A stretch of 36,602 nucleotides of DNA from Alphaproteobacteria bacterium (lineage in GTDB: Bacteria; Pseudomonadota; Alphaproteobacteria; SHVP01), in NCBI GenBank assembly GCA_029936875.1, contig JAPYRS010000012.1, positions 1-36,602 on the forward strand, given 5' to 3'. Within the stretch, counting starts at the first letter, position 1, and each line of letters begins with the position of its first letter. A program made the position numbers and the translations under genes. The notes under the pieces are model-generated. The model made no database searches. It saw nothing but the letters and a program-made list of their open reading frames with translations, and was not told where the DNA came from. This document shows, piece by piece, positions 1 through 8,117 of this stretch.

Positions 1-1029
1 CTCATTGATGAAGGTGACATAGTTCGATACGTCGATCGATATGGCCGCAAGATCGTGCTGCAGATTGGTTTCGTCATCTTTGTGGTGGCGACCATTGTCG
101 CCGCCCTTAGCCAATCGATCGACGTTCTAATTGCCGCGCGGTTTTTTCAGGCGGTCGGCGGCGCGACCGGCATGGTGATCACGCGGGCAATCGTGCGCGA
201 TCGATTTAGTCGCGACGACGGGGCAAAAGTGCTCGCACTGCTGTTCATGGTGATGAGCATTGCGCCGATGGCGGCGCCAACGGTCGGCGGACAGGTTCTA
301 CTCTTTGCGGGTTGGCGTGCAATTTTCTGGCTGCTCGCCGCACTCGGCATCATCAGTCTTATTCTCACCGTGCGCCCGCTTCGCGAATCCTTGGCACCTG
401 ATAAACGCACAACGCACAAAGTGGGCGCGATGGTGACGTCCTACGGGCAGTTGCTGAAGAACCGCCGCTTTGTTGGCTACGCGCTTTGTAACGCATTTTC
501 GTTTGGCGGCATGTTCGCCTACATCGCCGGCTCACCGTTCGTCATCATCGAATTGATGGGCGTGTCGCCGCAAGTTTATGGACTGTTATTCGCGCTCCAT
601 GTGCTGGGGCTTTCCGCGGGTGCGTTTATTTCAAGCCGCCTCGTCACCCGTTATGGCGTCGATAAGTTGCTGGCCGCAGGCGCGGTCGGGATCGCCGTCG
701 CCGGTGTCGCCGTCGCCATTGTTGGATACACCGGTGCCGGGCTGATACCTCTATTGATTACGGTGGTGCCGTTCATGATTTTTCTCAGCATCGTCGGCGC
801 GAATTCGATGGCTGGCGGCATGGCCGAGTTTCCGCAGATCGCCGGCACGGCTTCAGCGTTGCTGGGCGCCGTCCCGCTCAGTTGCGGGGCGCTGGTAAGT
901 GCCTTGGTCAGTACATTTCATGACGGCACCGCGGTGCCAATGACGTTTGCGATGGGGACAGTTGGCGTGCTCGCCCTGCTGACACTTCTTTTCGTGGTGC
1001 GCGGCAGTGCGCCCGCGGCGGTCGAATAG
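1..1029 (+). CDS. MFS multidrug efflux transporter, Bcr/CflA-like (5' end outside window)
   Basis: Integral inner-membrane drug:proton antiporter of the major facilitator superfamily. The reading frame is open from base 1, so the gene begins before the window; the GTG at 55 is internal. The first visible residues include DRYGRK, the end of MFS loop 2-3 motif A, so roughly the first two membrane segments are missing. About ten hydrophobic segments follow, with a polar central loop near residues 130-150 of the visible part, as expected between the two six-helix halves. The stretch GGATGMVITRAIVRDRF resembles the TM4 region of Bcr/CflA exporters. Substrate cannot be told from sequence. It ends 10 bp before the stop of the convergent hydrolase gene. 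Confidence 0.85.
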   Translation, partial: LIDEGDIVRYVDRYGRKIVLQIGFVIFVVATIVAALSQSIDVLIAARFFQAVGGATGMVITRAIVRDRFSRDDGAKVLALLFMVMSIAPMAAPTVGGQVLLFAGWRAIFWLLAALGIISLILTVRPLRESLAPDKRTTHKVGAMVTSYGQLLKNRRFVGYALCNAFSFGGMFAYIAGSPFVIIELMGVSPQVYGLLFALHVLGLSAGAFISSRLVTRYGVDKLLAAGAVGIAVAGVAVAIVGYTGAGLIPLLITVVPFMIFLSIVGANSMAGGMAEFPQIAGTASALLGAVPLSCGALVSALVSTFHDGTAVPMTFAMGTVGVLALLTLLFVVRGSAPAAVE

Positions 1030-1039
1030 GGCGCGATGA

Positions 1040-1807
1040 TCAGATGCTGGTCGCCAGCAATTTCTCCAGCGTCGCATTCATGCGGGAAATGTCGCCCGGT
1101 TCTGAAAGCCGGTGATCGCCGTTCTTGATCAGCGCGACCGTCGCGTCCTCGCTTTCCAATCGCTCAATAATCTCCGGCCCGGTTTGCCACGGCACGTCCG
1201 GGTCCAACATTCCGTGGATTAGCCGCACCGGACAGGTGAGCGGGATCGGGTCCCGCAATAACAAGTGTTCGCGGCCATCTTCGATTAACCGCATTGTGAT
1301 CGGCGTCAGCTCCTCGTCGTATTCGCTTGGCTCGAGATAGACGCCGTCCTTGCGGAGGTGATCCTTGACCCCTTCCGGAAATTTCTCCCACATCAGGTCT
1401 TGGGTGAAGTCGGGTGCGGCTGCGAGGCCAAGTAGCGCGTGAACGCGGTCTGGTCGCGCCAAGGCGGCAAGCAACATGATCCAACCGCCCATGCTCGAGC
1501 CAATGATGACTTGCGGGCCGGTCGTGAGATTGTCGAGGACGTGGATTGCGTCCTCCCGCCACCGGCTGATGGTGCCGTCGGTAAATTCGCCGTCCGATTG
1601 GCCGTGCCCGAAATAATCAAATCGGACAAAGGCGTGACCGAGCCGGGCACAGGTTTGTTCCAGCGCTGTCGCTTTGGTGCCGGTCATGTCGGACCGGAAT
1701 CCGCCACAAAAGACGACGCCGGGCGATCGACCATTGAGGCGATGATAGGCAAGGCGGGCACCGTCTTTCGAGGTTAGAAATTCAGGCGTACCTTCGGGCG
1801 ATGTCAT
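1040..1807 (-). CDS. alpha/beta hydrolase, ABHD10-like (palmitoyl-protein thioesterase-like)
   Basis: Predicted cytosolic serine hydrolase of 255 residues. The nucleophile elbow GSSMGG is at about residues 103-108 (Ser105), the acid is probably in HGMLDPDVPW, and the catalytic His is in NGDHRLS near the C-terminus. The pattern GTKATALE, GHAFVRFDY, GSSMGGW, CPVRLIHGM closely follows the mitochondrial ABHD10 family, whose members have acyl-thioesterase or acyl-glucuronide hydrolase activity; the bacterial substrate is unknown. I chose ATG at 1807; a longer frame to TTG 1858 exists but adds residues without family resemblance. No strong Shine-Dalgarno is seen. It is divergent from the glycosyltransferase gene, sharing an 86-bp spacer. 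Confidence 0.85.
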   Translation of the reverse strand: MTSPEGTPEFLTSKDGARLAYHRLNGRSPGVVFCGGFRSDMTGTKATALEQTCARLGHAFVRFDYFGHGQSDGEFTDGTISRWREDAIHVLDNLTTGPQVIIGSSMGGWIMLLAALARPDRVHALLGLAAAPDFTQDLMWEKFPEGVKDHLRKDGVYLEPSEYDEELTPITMRLIEDGREHLLLRDPIPLTCPVRLIHGMLDPDVPWQTGPEIIERLESEDATVALIKNGDHRLSEPGDISRMNATLEKLLATSI

Positions 1808-1893
1808 GGAGGTCACGGCGTGATAAGAAGGGGGCAAATGCCTAAACGAATGGCCCAAAAGAAGGGCCTGCGCGAAGGGCTTGAACGAATGGC

Positions 1894-3102
1894 ATGAACG
1901 AATTGTCAGAACCTAACACATCGCCAAATTCGGACACGGGCACGGAAATGAGTGCGGACACCGGTTCGCGCAAGCCGGTTATTCTGCAGGTGCTGCCCGC
2001 GCTCAATACGGGCGGGGTCGAACGCGGCACCGTCGATATTGCCGGCGCAATTGCGGCCGAGGGCTGGACGTCGATTGTCGCGTCTGCCGGCGGGCCGATG
2101 GTCAATGAACTCGACCGCGTCGGCGTTGAACACGTGACCTTGCCGCTCGATTCTAAAAATCCGATGCGGATCTATCGCAACATCGGCGAACTCAGTGACC
2201 TTATCGACAAGCGCGGCATTGATCTTCTCCATGCCCGCAGCCGTGCCCCGGCGTGGAGCGCGATGACCGCGGCAAAACGCATGGGCCGTCATTTTGTCAC
2301 CACCTATCACGGCACCTACAACGCCCAGAACTTTTTGAAGCGCCGCTACAACAGCGTCATGGCCCGCGGCGAGCGAGTCATCGCGATCTCTGACTTCATC
2401 CGCAATCACGTCGCTGAACGTTACCGGGTTGAAGATTCGCATCTCAAAACGATATACCGCGGCATCGATGTTGACGTGTTTGACCCGGACGCAGTCTCGG
2501 CGGAACGGATTATCCAGCTGGCCAATGCCTGGCGGCTGTCCGATGGGATGCCGGTAATCATTCTACCCGGGCGCCTGACGCGGTGGAAGGGGCAGGCCAT
2601 TTTGATTGATGCGCTGGCCGCCCTCGGTCGCGACGATGTCCGTTGCCTACTGGTCGGCTCGGATCAGGGCCGGTCCAACTATCGCCGCGAGCTCGCCCGG
2701 GCGATTGAAAGCCACGGCCTCTCGCACATTGTTCATATCGTCGACAACTGCCGCGATATGCCGGCTGCCTACATGTTGGCCGATGTCGTGATTTCGGCAT
2801 CGACCGACCCCGAAGCATTTGGTCGCGTCGCCGCAGAAGCACAGGCGATGGGCCGTCCGGTCGTTGCGACCGATCACGGCGGCGCCCGCGAGACTGTCCT
2901 TCCCGGCGAGACCGGCTGGCTGGTGCCGGCAGGCGACCCGAAGGCGCTTGCGGATGCGATCAACCAGGCGCTTTCCATCGACGAAACCGCGCGGAAAAAA
3001 ATTGCCGTCTCCGGCCGGGCGCAGGTGTTGTCTCATTTTACTGTTGCGGCGATGCGTGCGAAGACGCTCGACGTCTACCGCGAAGTGTTGGCAGCGCATT
3101 AA
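1894..3102 (+). CDS. glycosyltransferase family 4 (GT-B fold)
   Basis: Predicted retaining glycosyltransferase of 402 residues that transfers a sugar from a nucleotide-sugar donor, probably in cell-envelope polysaccharide or LPS assembly (inferred). The N-terminal acceptor domain begins at about residue 28 with ILQVLPALNTGGVERG, the glycine-rich GT4 start. The C-terminal donor domain has GRLTRWKGQ and the EX7E signature from Glu306 to Glu314 (EAFGRVAAE), followed by GRPVVATDHGG and a closing GETGWLVP. The first 27 residues are a polar extension typical of nothing in particular, so a later start at Met19 is possible. It lies 71 bp upstream of thrS. The short direct repeat TGAACGAAT (1882-1890 and 1895-1903) spans its start codon. 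Confidence 0.88.
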   Translation: MNELSEPNTSPNSDTGTEMSADTGSRKPVILQVLPALNTGGVERGTVDIAGAIAAEGWTSIVASAGGPMVNELDRVGVEHVTLPLDSKNPMRIYRNIGELSDLIDKRGIDLLHARSRAPAWSAMTAAKRMGRHFVTTYHGTYNAQNFLKRRYNSVMARGERVIAISDFIRNHVAERYRVEDSHLKTIYRGIDVDVFDPDAVSAERIIQLANAWRLSDGMPVIILPGRLTRWKGQAILIDALAALGRDDVRCLLVGSDQGRSNYRRELARAIESHGLSHIVHIVDNCRDMPAAYMLADVVISASTDPEAFGRVAAEAQAMGRPVVATDHGGARETVLPGETGWLVPAGDPKALADAINQALSIDETARKKIAVSGRAQVLSHFTVAAMRAKTLDVYREVLAAH

Positions 3103-3118
3103 GTGAGCCCTTCATTCC

Positions 3119-3146
3119 TTGACTCCAACACGATAGGGCTTATTTT
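3119..3146 (+). promoter_or_regulatory. candidate sigma-70 promoter for thrS-infC
   Basis: TTGACT at 3119-3124 and TATTTT at 3141-3146 are separated by 16 bp, in the 71-bp gap between the glycosyltransferase stop and the thrS ATG. The match is fair to both boxes, and the position fits transcription of thrS. It is only a pattern match, with no transcript evidence. Confidence 0.4.
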
Positions 3147-3173
3147 CCGGGGCCGGAATTTCAGGATCGAATA

Positions 3174-5090
3174 ATGGCTGCTTTGACGCTTCCCGATGGA
3201 AGCATTCGCGAATACGAAGGCTCGGTGACGGGTGCCGCTGTCGCCGCAGACATTGGCCCTGGCCTTGCCAAGGCGGCGCTTGCCATCATTGTTGACGGCG
3301 AGATGCTCGATCTCGCGCTCGAAATCGAGGCCGACGCCTCACTCGAAATCGTCACGGCCAAATCTGAAGGCGCGCTTGAACTGATTCGCCATGATGCGGC
3401 ACACGTTATGGCCGAAGCCGTCAAAGAACTTTATCCCGACGCGCAGGTGACCATCGGCCCCGCCATCGATACCGGTTTTTATTACGACTTCAGTCGCGGC
3501 GAGGCGTTCGTGCCGGACGATCTCGAAAAAATCGAAGCGCGCATGCATGAAATCGTCAAGCGCGATGAAGCGATCACCCGCGAAGTTTGGGACCGCAAGG
3601 ACGCAATCACATTCTTCAAAGAACAGGGTGAGTTTTATAAGGCGGAACTGATCGAGGGCATAGACAGCGACGAGCCGCTCGGCATGTACCGTCAGGGCGA
3701 CTTCATCGATCTTTGCCGCGGGCCGCATCTGCCGTCGACGGGTAAGCTCGGTCACGCGTTCAAGCTGATGTCGATTGCCGGTGCCTATTGGCGCGGCGAT
3801 TCGCGCAAAGAAATGCTGCAGCGAATTTACGGCACCGCCTGGATCAACCAGAAAGACCTTGACGCCTACCTCCATCAAATTGAGGAAGCCGAGAAACGCG
3901 ATCACCGCAAACTCGGCCGCGAAATGAATCTGTTCCATTTGCAGGAAGAGGCTATGGGCAGTGTGTTCTGGCATCCGAACGGCTGGACGCTTTACCGCGA
4001 GGTCGAAGCCTACGTGCGGCGGAAGCTTGATAAAGCCGACTACAAAGAGGTGAAGACGCCGCAATTGATCGACCGAAAATTGTGGGAAGCGTCGGGTCAT
4101 TGGGAGAAGTTTCGTGAGCACATGTTCACGACCGAATCCGACGACGACCGTGTGCTCGCGTTAAAGCCGATGAATTGCCCGGCCCATGTGCAGATATTTC
4201 GCCAGGGCATCAAAAGCTATCGCGATTTGCCGCTGCGCATGGCTGAGTTCGGGTCGTGCCACCGCAATGAACCGCACGGCGCCTTGCATGGATTGTTGCG
4301 TGTCCGGCAGATGACTCAGGACGACGCGCACATATTCTGCACCGAAGATCAGATCACGTCGGAGACCAAAGCCTTTTGCGATCTTTTGCTCGAAATGTAC
4401 CGCGAGCTCGGATTCGACGAAGTCGTGGTGAAATTCGCTGACCGGCCTGATGTCCGTTCCGGTGCCGACGATGTCTGGGATAAAGCCGAAGCCGCCTTGA
4501 GGGACGCGACCAAAGCCGCCGGTCTCGATGTGGTCATGGCGCCGGGCGAAGGGGCGTTTTATGGCCCCAAGCTCGAGTTTCATTTGAAGGATGCGATTGG
4601 TCGCTCGTGGCAGTGCGGCACGCTTCAGGTCGATTTCGTTTTGCCGGAACGGCTCGACGCGGAATATGTCGGCGAGGATGGCCACCGCCACCGCCCGGTC
4701 ATGCTGCACCGCGCCATTCTCGGCACTTTAGAACGCTTTATCGGCATTTTGATTGAACAGTATGCGGGCCGGATGCCGCTCTGGCTGGCCCCGGTTCAGG
4801 TGGTTGTCGCGACCATCACGGAGGCCGCCGACGAGGCCGCGATTGCGGCGGTCAAAGCCTTGAAATCTCAGGGTCTTCGCGCCGAAATAGATCTCCGCAA
4901 CGAAAAAATCAACTATAAGGTCCGCGAACATTCCAATGCCAAGGTCCCGGCAATGTTCGTCTTGGGCGGTCGTGAGGCCGAACAGGGGACGGTCTCGGTG
5001 CGCCGTCTCGGCAACAAGAATCAAGAAGTTCTTGCGCTTCAAGAGGCAGTGGATAGGATTAAGATCGAAGCCGCCGCGCCCGATGCATAA
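3174..5090 (+). CDS. thrS: threonyl-tRNA synthetase
   Basis: Cytosolic class II aminoacyl-tRNA synthetase that charges tRNA-Thr. At 638 residues it is full length. Domains in order: TGS (about 1-60), the editing domain with HDAAH (His73, His77) and the downstream Cys in DLCRGPH, the catalytic core with motif 2 [12 protein letters not shown], and the anticodon-binding domain from about residue 535. The zinc ligands of the active site are visible as Cys in MNCPAH, His in EPHGALHG and His in [13 protein letters not shown] stands about 8 bases before the ATG. It is followed after 102 bp by infC, the classical thrS-infC arrangement. A candidate promoter lies just upstream. Confidence 0.98.
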   Translation: MAALTLPDGSIREYEGSVTGAAVAADIGPGLAKAALAIIVDGEMLDLALEIEADASLEIVTAKSEGALELIRHDAAHVMAEAVKELYPDAQVTIGPAIDTGFYYDFSRGEAFVPDDLEKIEARMHEIVKRDEAITREVWDRKDAITFFKEQGEFYKAELIEGIDSDEPLGMYRQGDFIDLCRGPHLPSTGKLGHAFKLMSIAGAYWRGDSRKEMLQRIYGTAWINQKDLDAYLHQIEEAEKRDHRKLGREMNLFHLQEEAMGSVFWHPNGWTLYREVEAYVRRKLDKADYKEVKTPQLIDRKLWEASGHWEKFREHMFTTESDDDRVLALKPMNCPAHVQIFRQGIKSYRDLPLRMAEFGSCHRNEPHGALHGLLRVRQMTQDDAHIFCTEDQITSETKAFCDLLLEMYRELGFDEVVVKFADRPDVRSGADDVWDKAEAALRDATKAAGLDVVMAPGEGAFYGPKLEFHLKDAIGRSWQCGTLQVDFVLPERLDAEYVGEDGHRHRPVMLHRAILGTLERFIGILIEQYAGRMPLWLAPVQVVVATITEAADEAAIAAVKALKSQGLRAEIDLRNEKINYKVREHSNAKVPAMFVLGGREAEQGTVSVRRLGNKNQEVLALQEAVDRIKIEAAAPDA

Positions 5091-5142
5091 CGCTCAAGCC
5101 TCGGGCCGGTTTAACAACAAACGTGTTTCTGCGAAGTCCGCC

Positions 5143-5196
5143 ATGCGCGGCGGATTGGAGCCTTCGCGGTTCGAAACAATGGAGAAAAACGCATAG
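5143..5196 (+). other. 17-codon ORF overlapping the infC start (possible leader ORF)
   Basis: From ATG 5143 to TAG 5194-5196 the thrS-infC gap encodes a 17-residue peptide ([17 protein letters not shown]). Its TAG stop overlaps the proposed AUA start of infC (ATAG at 5193-5196), a geometry used for termination-reinitiation coupling. There is no good Shine-Dalgarno before its ATG, and the frame is open further upstream through the end of thrS, so it may be chance. Confidence 0.25.
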
Positions 5197-5729
5197 CTAG
5201 ACGACCATTCCCGGCGCCATCCACCCCGAAAGGGCCGTGCGCCAACGAACGAATCGAAGTGCCTCAGGTTCGCCTGATTGATGAAAATGGCGAAATGTTG
5301 GGAGTCGTTGATACCAGCGAAGCCCGTGAAAGAGCCCAGGATGCCGGCCTCGATCTCGTAGAAGTTTCCCCAAACGCTGATCCACCGGTCTGCAAAATTC
5401 TGGACTACGGCAAACTCAAGTACGAAGCCCAGAAGAAGGCGAACGTTGCCCGCAAAAAGCAGAAGACCGTCGAGGTCAAGGAAATCAAGATGCGACCCGG
5501 CATCGACACGCATGACTACGAAGTCAAAATGCGGTCGATCAATCGCTTCCTTGGTGACGGCGACAAGGTCAAGGTGACGCTGCGCTTCCGTGGCCGCGAG
5601 ATGGCCCATCCCGACCTCGGCATGAAAGTGCTGGACCGGGTGCGCGGCGAACTCGACGAGATCGCCAAGGTCGAACAATTTCCGAAAATGGAAGGCCGCT
5701 TGATGACAATGGTGGTCGCCCCGCGTTAG
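5193..5729 (+). CDS. infC: translation initiation factor IF-3, proposed AUA start codon
   Basis: Binds the 30S subunit, prevents premature 50S joining and checks start-codon and initiator-tRNA fidelity. The protein from 5193 is 178 residues, the normal family length, and begins [19 protein letters not shown] after the initiator, matching the conserved alphaproteobacterial IF-3 N-terminus. Later family landmarks are [34 protein letters not shown] and the C-terminal [11 protein letters not shown]. Between the in-frame TAA at 5112 and GTG 5259 there is no ATG, GTG or TTG; starting at GTG 5259 would delete the conserved N-terminal arm and has no good ribosome site. GGAG at 5181-5184 sits 8 bases before ATA 5193. 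In E. coli infC starts at AUU, and IF-3 represses its own translation through that codon; the same logic is inferred here. Confidence 0.9.
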   Translation: MARRPFPAPSTPKGPCANERIEVPQVRLIDENGEMLGVVDTSEARERAQDAGLDLVEVSPNADPPVCKILDYGKLKYEAQKKANVARKKQKTVEVKEIKMRPGIDTHDYEVKMRSINRFLGDGDKVKVTLRFRGREMAHPDLGMKVLDRVRGELDEIAKVEQFPKMEGRLMTMVVAPR

Positions 5730-5778
5730 GGCGAACGCCAAAGTTTAATTGAGGTTGCCCCGCGTTAGGGCGAGCGCC
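5715..5778 (+). repeat. tandem copy of the infC 3' end
   Basis: Two 25-base units, 5715-5739 and 5754-5778, match at 23 positions with a period of 39 bases. Each contains GCCCCGCGTTAGGGCGA, that is the last codons of infC (APR), the TAG stop and downstream bases. The second copy lies outside the gene. Each unit also contains a small inverted repeat of the form GGCG/CGCC. Confidence 0.85.
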
Positions 5779-5844
5779 TCGCGGTTGGGGTGTTCTCGCC
5801 TGCGTTTTCGGAATTATCACCGTCAATTGGGCTGGTGTGCCGGG

Positions 5845-6498
5845 ATGTATGTTCCCGCGCATTTTGCCGCGCCCAATCTCGCTGGGCCAAGTCTTGCGGC
5901 GTGTCATCAGGTCATTGACGCCAATTCGTTTGGTGCTTTTGTCAGCGTGATCGATGGTGCGCCGTTCTCGACGCACATTCCTTTTTTGCTCGATCCTGAT
6001 CGGGGCAAATTTGGCACGCTGCTCGGTCATGTGGCGGCGGCTAACCCGCACAGCCGTGCGCTCGAATCAACAACGCCTTCGCTGGCAATTTTTCAGGGTC
6101 CGCATTGTTACGTATCGCCGAGCTGGTACGATTCGCCGTTGATGGTGCCGACCTGGAATTATGTAGCGGTCCATGCAACGGGGGCCACGCGCATCATCAG
6201 TGATGCGAATTCGGTGCGGGCATATCTTGAGCGGTTATCAGAGACCCACGAATCAAAAATTGGCGGCACGTTCACGCTCGCGTAATTGCCAGATGACTTT
6301 GTGAGCGCGACGGCGCGCGGCATTACACTTTTTGAAATGCCGATTGATCAGCTCGAAGGTAAGTGGAAGCTGAGCCAAAACCGCGGTGCGGTGGATCGCG
6401 CGGGCGTTATCAATAATTTGCGGGCACAAGGCGACCTTCAATCCGATCGAATTGCCGATCTGATGGAATCATCCGCCGACAAAGAGCCGCCGGGTTAG
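5845..6498 (+). pseudogene. PaiB-like FMN-binding negative transcriptional regulator, broken by one in-frame stop
   Basis: Relative of Bacillus PaiB, a flavin-reductase-like split-barrel protein linked to repression of protease and sporulation genes. The ATG at 5845 starts MYVPAHF, the usual PaiB beginning. HCYVSPSWY and VPTWNYVAVH are the family core. After 146 codons a TAA at 6283-6285 interrupts the frame, and the next 70 codons in the same frame give the expected PaiB C-terminus: LPDDFV, RGITLFEMPI, LEGKWKLSQNR, DRAGV. A single GAA-to-TAA change would explain it (family context suggests a residue before LPDDF). The total of about 216 codons is near normal length. It could be recent decay, a sequencing error, or rarely readthrough. 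It sits first in the accessory insert after infC. Confidence 0.85.
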
Positions 6499-6506
6499 GC
6501 ACCCGA

Positions 6507-7055
6507 ATGTTCGAAACCGTCACGCCGGATCAACCGCAAGAGCGGGAGCTGCTGGTCGCGTTTTATGACATCGATGGGTTTGCGAAGTTTGCCGACGGTA
6601 AACCCACGCGTACCATCTTTGATTTCTGCCGCGGCTTTTTCGACCTCACCGGATCAATTGTTGAAGCGGCTGGCGGAAAACTGATCAAGGCGATTGGCGA
6701 TGCCGGCCTGGTTGCCTTTGAAGATTGCGATGTAGGCGTGGCCTCGCTCCACCAAATTCGCATCGACGGCGAACGGTGGCTTGCAGATCAGGGCTGGTCG
6801 TTGATCATTTCAGTCAAAGCGAACTTTGGCCCGGTCACCTGTGGTTATGTCGGCGCGCCCACAGACCGGCGGCTCGATATCTACGGTGTCATCGTCAACA
6901 ATGCGGCAATGCTGAAACCCGGACCGGGTCGGTTTGGGATTACCGCTGCACTTTTCAAAAAACTGAGTCCCGAGAGCCAGGCGATGTTTGGGCCGCTCGA
7001 ATCCAACCCGAATGTTTATGTGCCGGTCGAAAAGGCCGGCGACGCCGGAAAATAA
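6507..7055 (+). CDS. adenylate/guanylate cyclase-like domain protein (class III), probably degenerate
   Basis: A stand-alone class III nucleotide cyclase homology domain of 182 residues with no sensor or membrane region. The metal-binding aspartates are visible in FYDIDGF (about residue 22) and in KAIGDAG; the Lys before GDA and the Asp in LDIYG occupy the purine-recognition positions. In the helix that should carry the catalytic Asn and Arg (pattern VNxASRM) the sequence is VNNAAML: the Asn is kept but the transition-state Arg is Met. Known cyclases lose most activity without it, so this may be a non-catalytic nucleotide-binding or weakly active protein. It begins 8 bp after the paiB frame, with no strong ribosome site. 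Confidence 0.75.
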   Translation: MFETVTPDQPQERELLVAFYDIDGFAKFADGKPTRTIFDFCRGFFDLTGSIVEAAGGKLIKAIGDAGLVAFEDCDVGVASLHQIRIDGERWLADQGWSLIISVKANFGPVTCGYVGAPTDRRLDIYGVIVNNAAMLKPGPGRFGITAALFKKLSPESQAMFGPLESNPNVYVPVEKAGDAGK

Positions 7056-7056
7056 C

Positions 7057-7710
7057 TTAGGCTGACGCGCCTCGCCATTCGCGACGGCTTTGCCGCAATA
7101 TCGAAAACGCGGAACTGAGTGCGAGCCCGGCCATGACAACGCCGACCACTAAATCCGGCACGCCGGAGGCGACAAAATAAACCGCGATCCCCGCGCCGAT
7201 GACGGCGACGTTGCCAATCGCGTCGTTCCGGGTGCAAAGCCAAACCGATCGCATGTTGGCGTCACCAAACCGATGCCGGTAAAGCAGCATTGCGCTGACC
7301 ACGTTGGCAACCAGGGCGGCAAAACCAACGCCGCCCATGACCGCGGCAACGGGGACGCCGCCGTAAAGCGCGTGCCAGGCGGCATTGCCCACCACCCAAA
7401 CCCCGAATCCGGCCATGGCAAAGCCCTTCAGCATGGCAGTGCCCGCGCGCCAGCGGATCGAGAGGCCAAGCACGGCAAGGGTGATCGCGTAAGTCGCGGC
7501 ATCACCCAGAAAATCGAGCGCGTCCGCCTGCAGCGATACCGAATCGGCGGCGAGGCCGGCGCTGCCCTCAACCAAAAACATGCCGCCGTTGATGATCAGC
7601 ACGACCCACAGCACACGCCTGTATGAGGCGTCAAACGCGGCGGCATCAACGTCAATTGCGGGGGGCGTGCCGGGATCATCTTCCGCCGCTGTGTTTGGTT
7701 GGCTATCCAC
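7057..7710 (-). CDS. cation diffusion facilitator (CDF) family metal transporter, short form
   Basis: Predicted inner-membrane zinc or related divalent-cation exporter, 217 residues, with about six hydrophobic segments beginning near residue 32. The transport site can be recognised: ADALDFLGD in TM2 provides a DxxxD pair, and CTRNDAIGN in TM5 provides CxxxD, with Cys where YiiP-type CDFs have His. The cytoplasmic metal-sensing C-terminal domain of classical CDFs is absent; the protein ends soon after the last membrane segment, as in a known short CDF branch. GTG start at 7710, two bases after the upstream arsR-type gene, so the two are translationally linked. The regulator and operator next to it support a zinc-type role (inference). 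Confidence 0.85.
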   Translation of the reverse strand: MDSQPNTAAEDDPGTPPAIDVDAAAFDASYRRVLWVVLIINGGMFLVEGSAGLAADSVSLQADALDFLGDAATYAITLAVLGLSIRWRAGTAMLKGFAMAGFGVWVVGNAAWHALYGGVPVAAVMGGVGFAALVANVVSAMLLYRHRFGDANMRSVWLCTRNDAIGNVAVIGAGIAVYFVASGVPDLVVGVVMAGLALSSAFSILRQSRREWRGASA

Positions 7711-7712
7711 GT

Positions 7713-8060
7713 TTAGGCCGCTGTCTTGGCACGGGTATGAGAATGCGCCTCCGCGACATGCTCAACCATATCGGCGATAACATGCCGGATGTGATCATCG
7801 GCGGCGCCGTAAAAGACATGCCGCCCGTGCCGCTCTGCCCGCAAAATGCGCCCGGCCCGCAGCAGCCTAAGGTGATGGCTGACAAGCGACTGCGAGAGTT
7901 CCAACGTCTCGGCAATGTCACCGACTGACAGATCGCGTGTGCTGCAAGCGAGAACAATGCGAAGCCGCGTCGGGTCACCCAACAGCCGGAACATCTCAGC
8001 GAGATTCTGTATCTCACCGGTCTGTAAATTTTTTGATTTGCTCTTACCGCCGCGCGCCAT
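7713..8060 (-). CDS. ArsR/SmtB family metal-sensing repressor (zinc/cobalt type)
   Basis: A 115-residue winged-helix dimeric repressor. The recognition helix region is LSQSLVSHHLRLLRAG (residues 55-70). The C-terminal helix carries Asp88, His90, His101 and Glu104, spaced exactly as DXHX10HXXE, the alpha-5 metal site of SmtB and CzrA that binds Zn(II) or Co(II) across the dimer. The cysteine-rich alpha-3 motif ELCVCD is absent, so an As, Cd or Pb sensor is unlikely. ATG 8060 has AAGGGA nine bases upstream. It is first in a two-gene operon with the CDF exporter, and a perfect inverted repeat at 8092-8117 in front of it is the likely operator: metal binding would release DNA and allow export. 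Confidence 0.92.
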   Translation of the reverse strand: MARGGKSKSKNLQTGEIQNLAEMFRLLGDPTRLRIVLACSTRDLSVGDIAETLELSQSLVSHHLRLLRAGRILRAERHGRHVFYGAADDHIRHVIADMVEHVAEAHSHTRAKTAA

Positions 8061-8091
8061 AGCTTGTATTCCCTTCGTGATCGCTGTATCA

Positions 8092-8117
8092 AATATATGA
8101 AGAGGTATTCATATATT
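8092..8117. promoter_or_regulatory. SmtB/CzrA-type operator (10-6-10 inverted repeat)
   Basis: AATATATGAA at 8092-8101 is perfectly repeated in inverse at 8108-8117 around the 6-base centre GAGGTA. The core ATATGAA-N6-TTCATAT has the form of operators bound by zinc-sensing ArsR proteins. It lies 32 bases upstream of the arsR-type start, and also covers the apparent GAGG ribosome site and TTG start of the divergent gene at 8116. Confidence 0.85.

Noticed and set aside
1852-1868. GGCCC-N7-GGGCC hairpin in the hydrolase-GT4 spacer
   Set aside because: Only five pairs between divergent genes with no other support; likely chance in GC-rich DNA.
3339-4121. Minus-strand ORF of 260 codons
   Set aside because: Antisense shadow of thrS.
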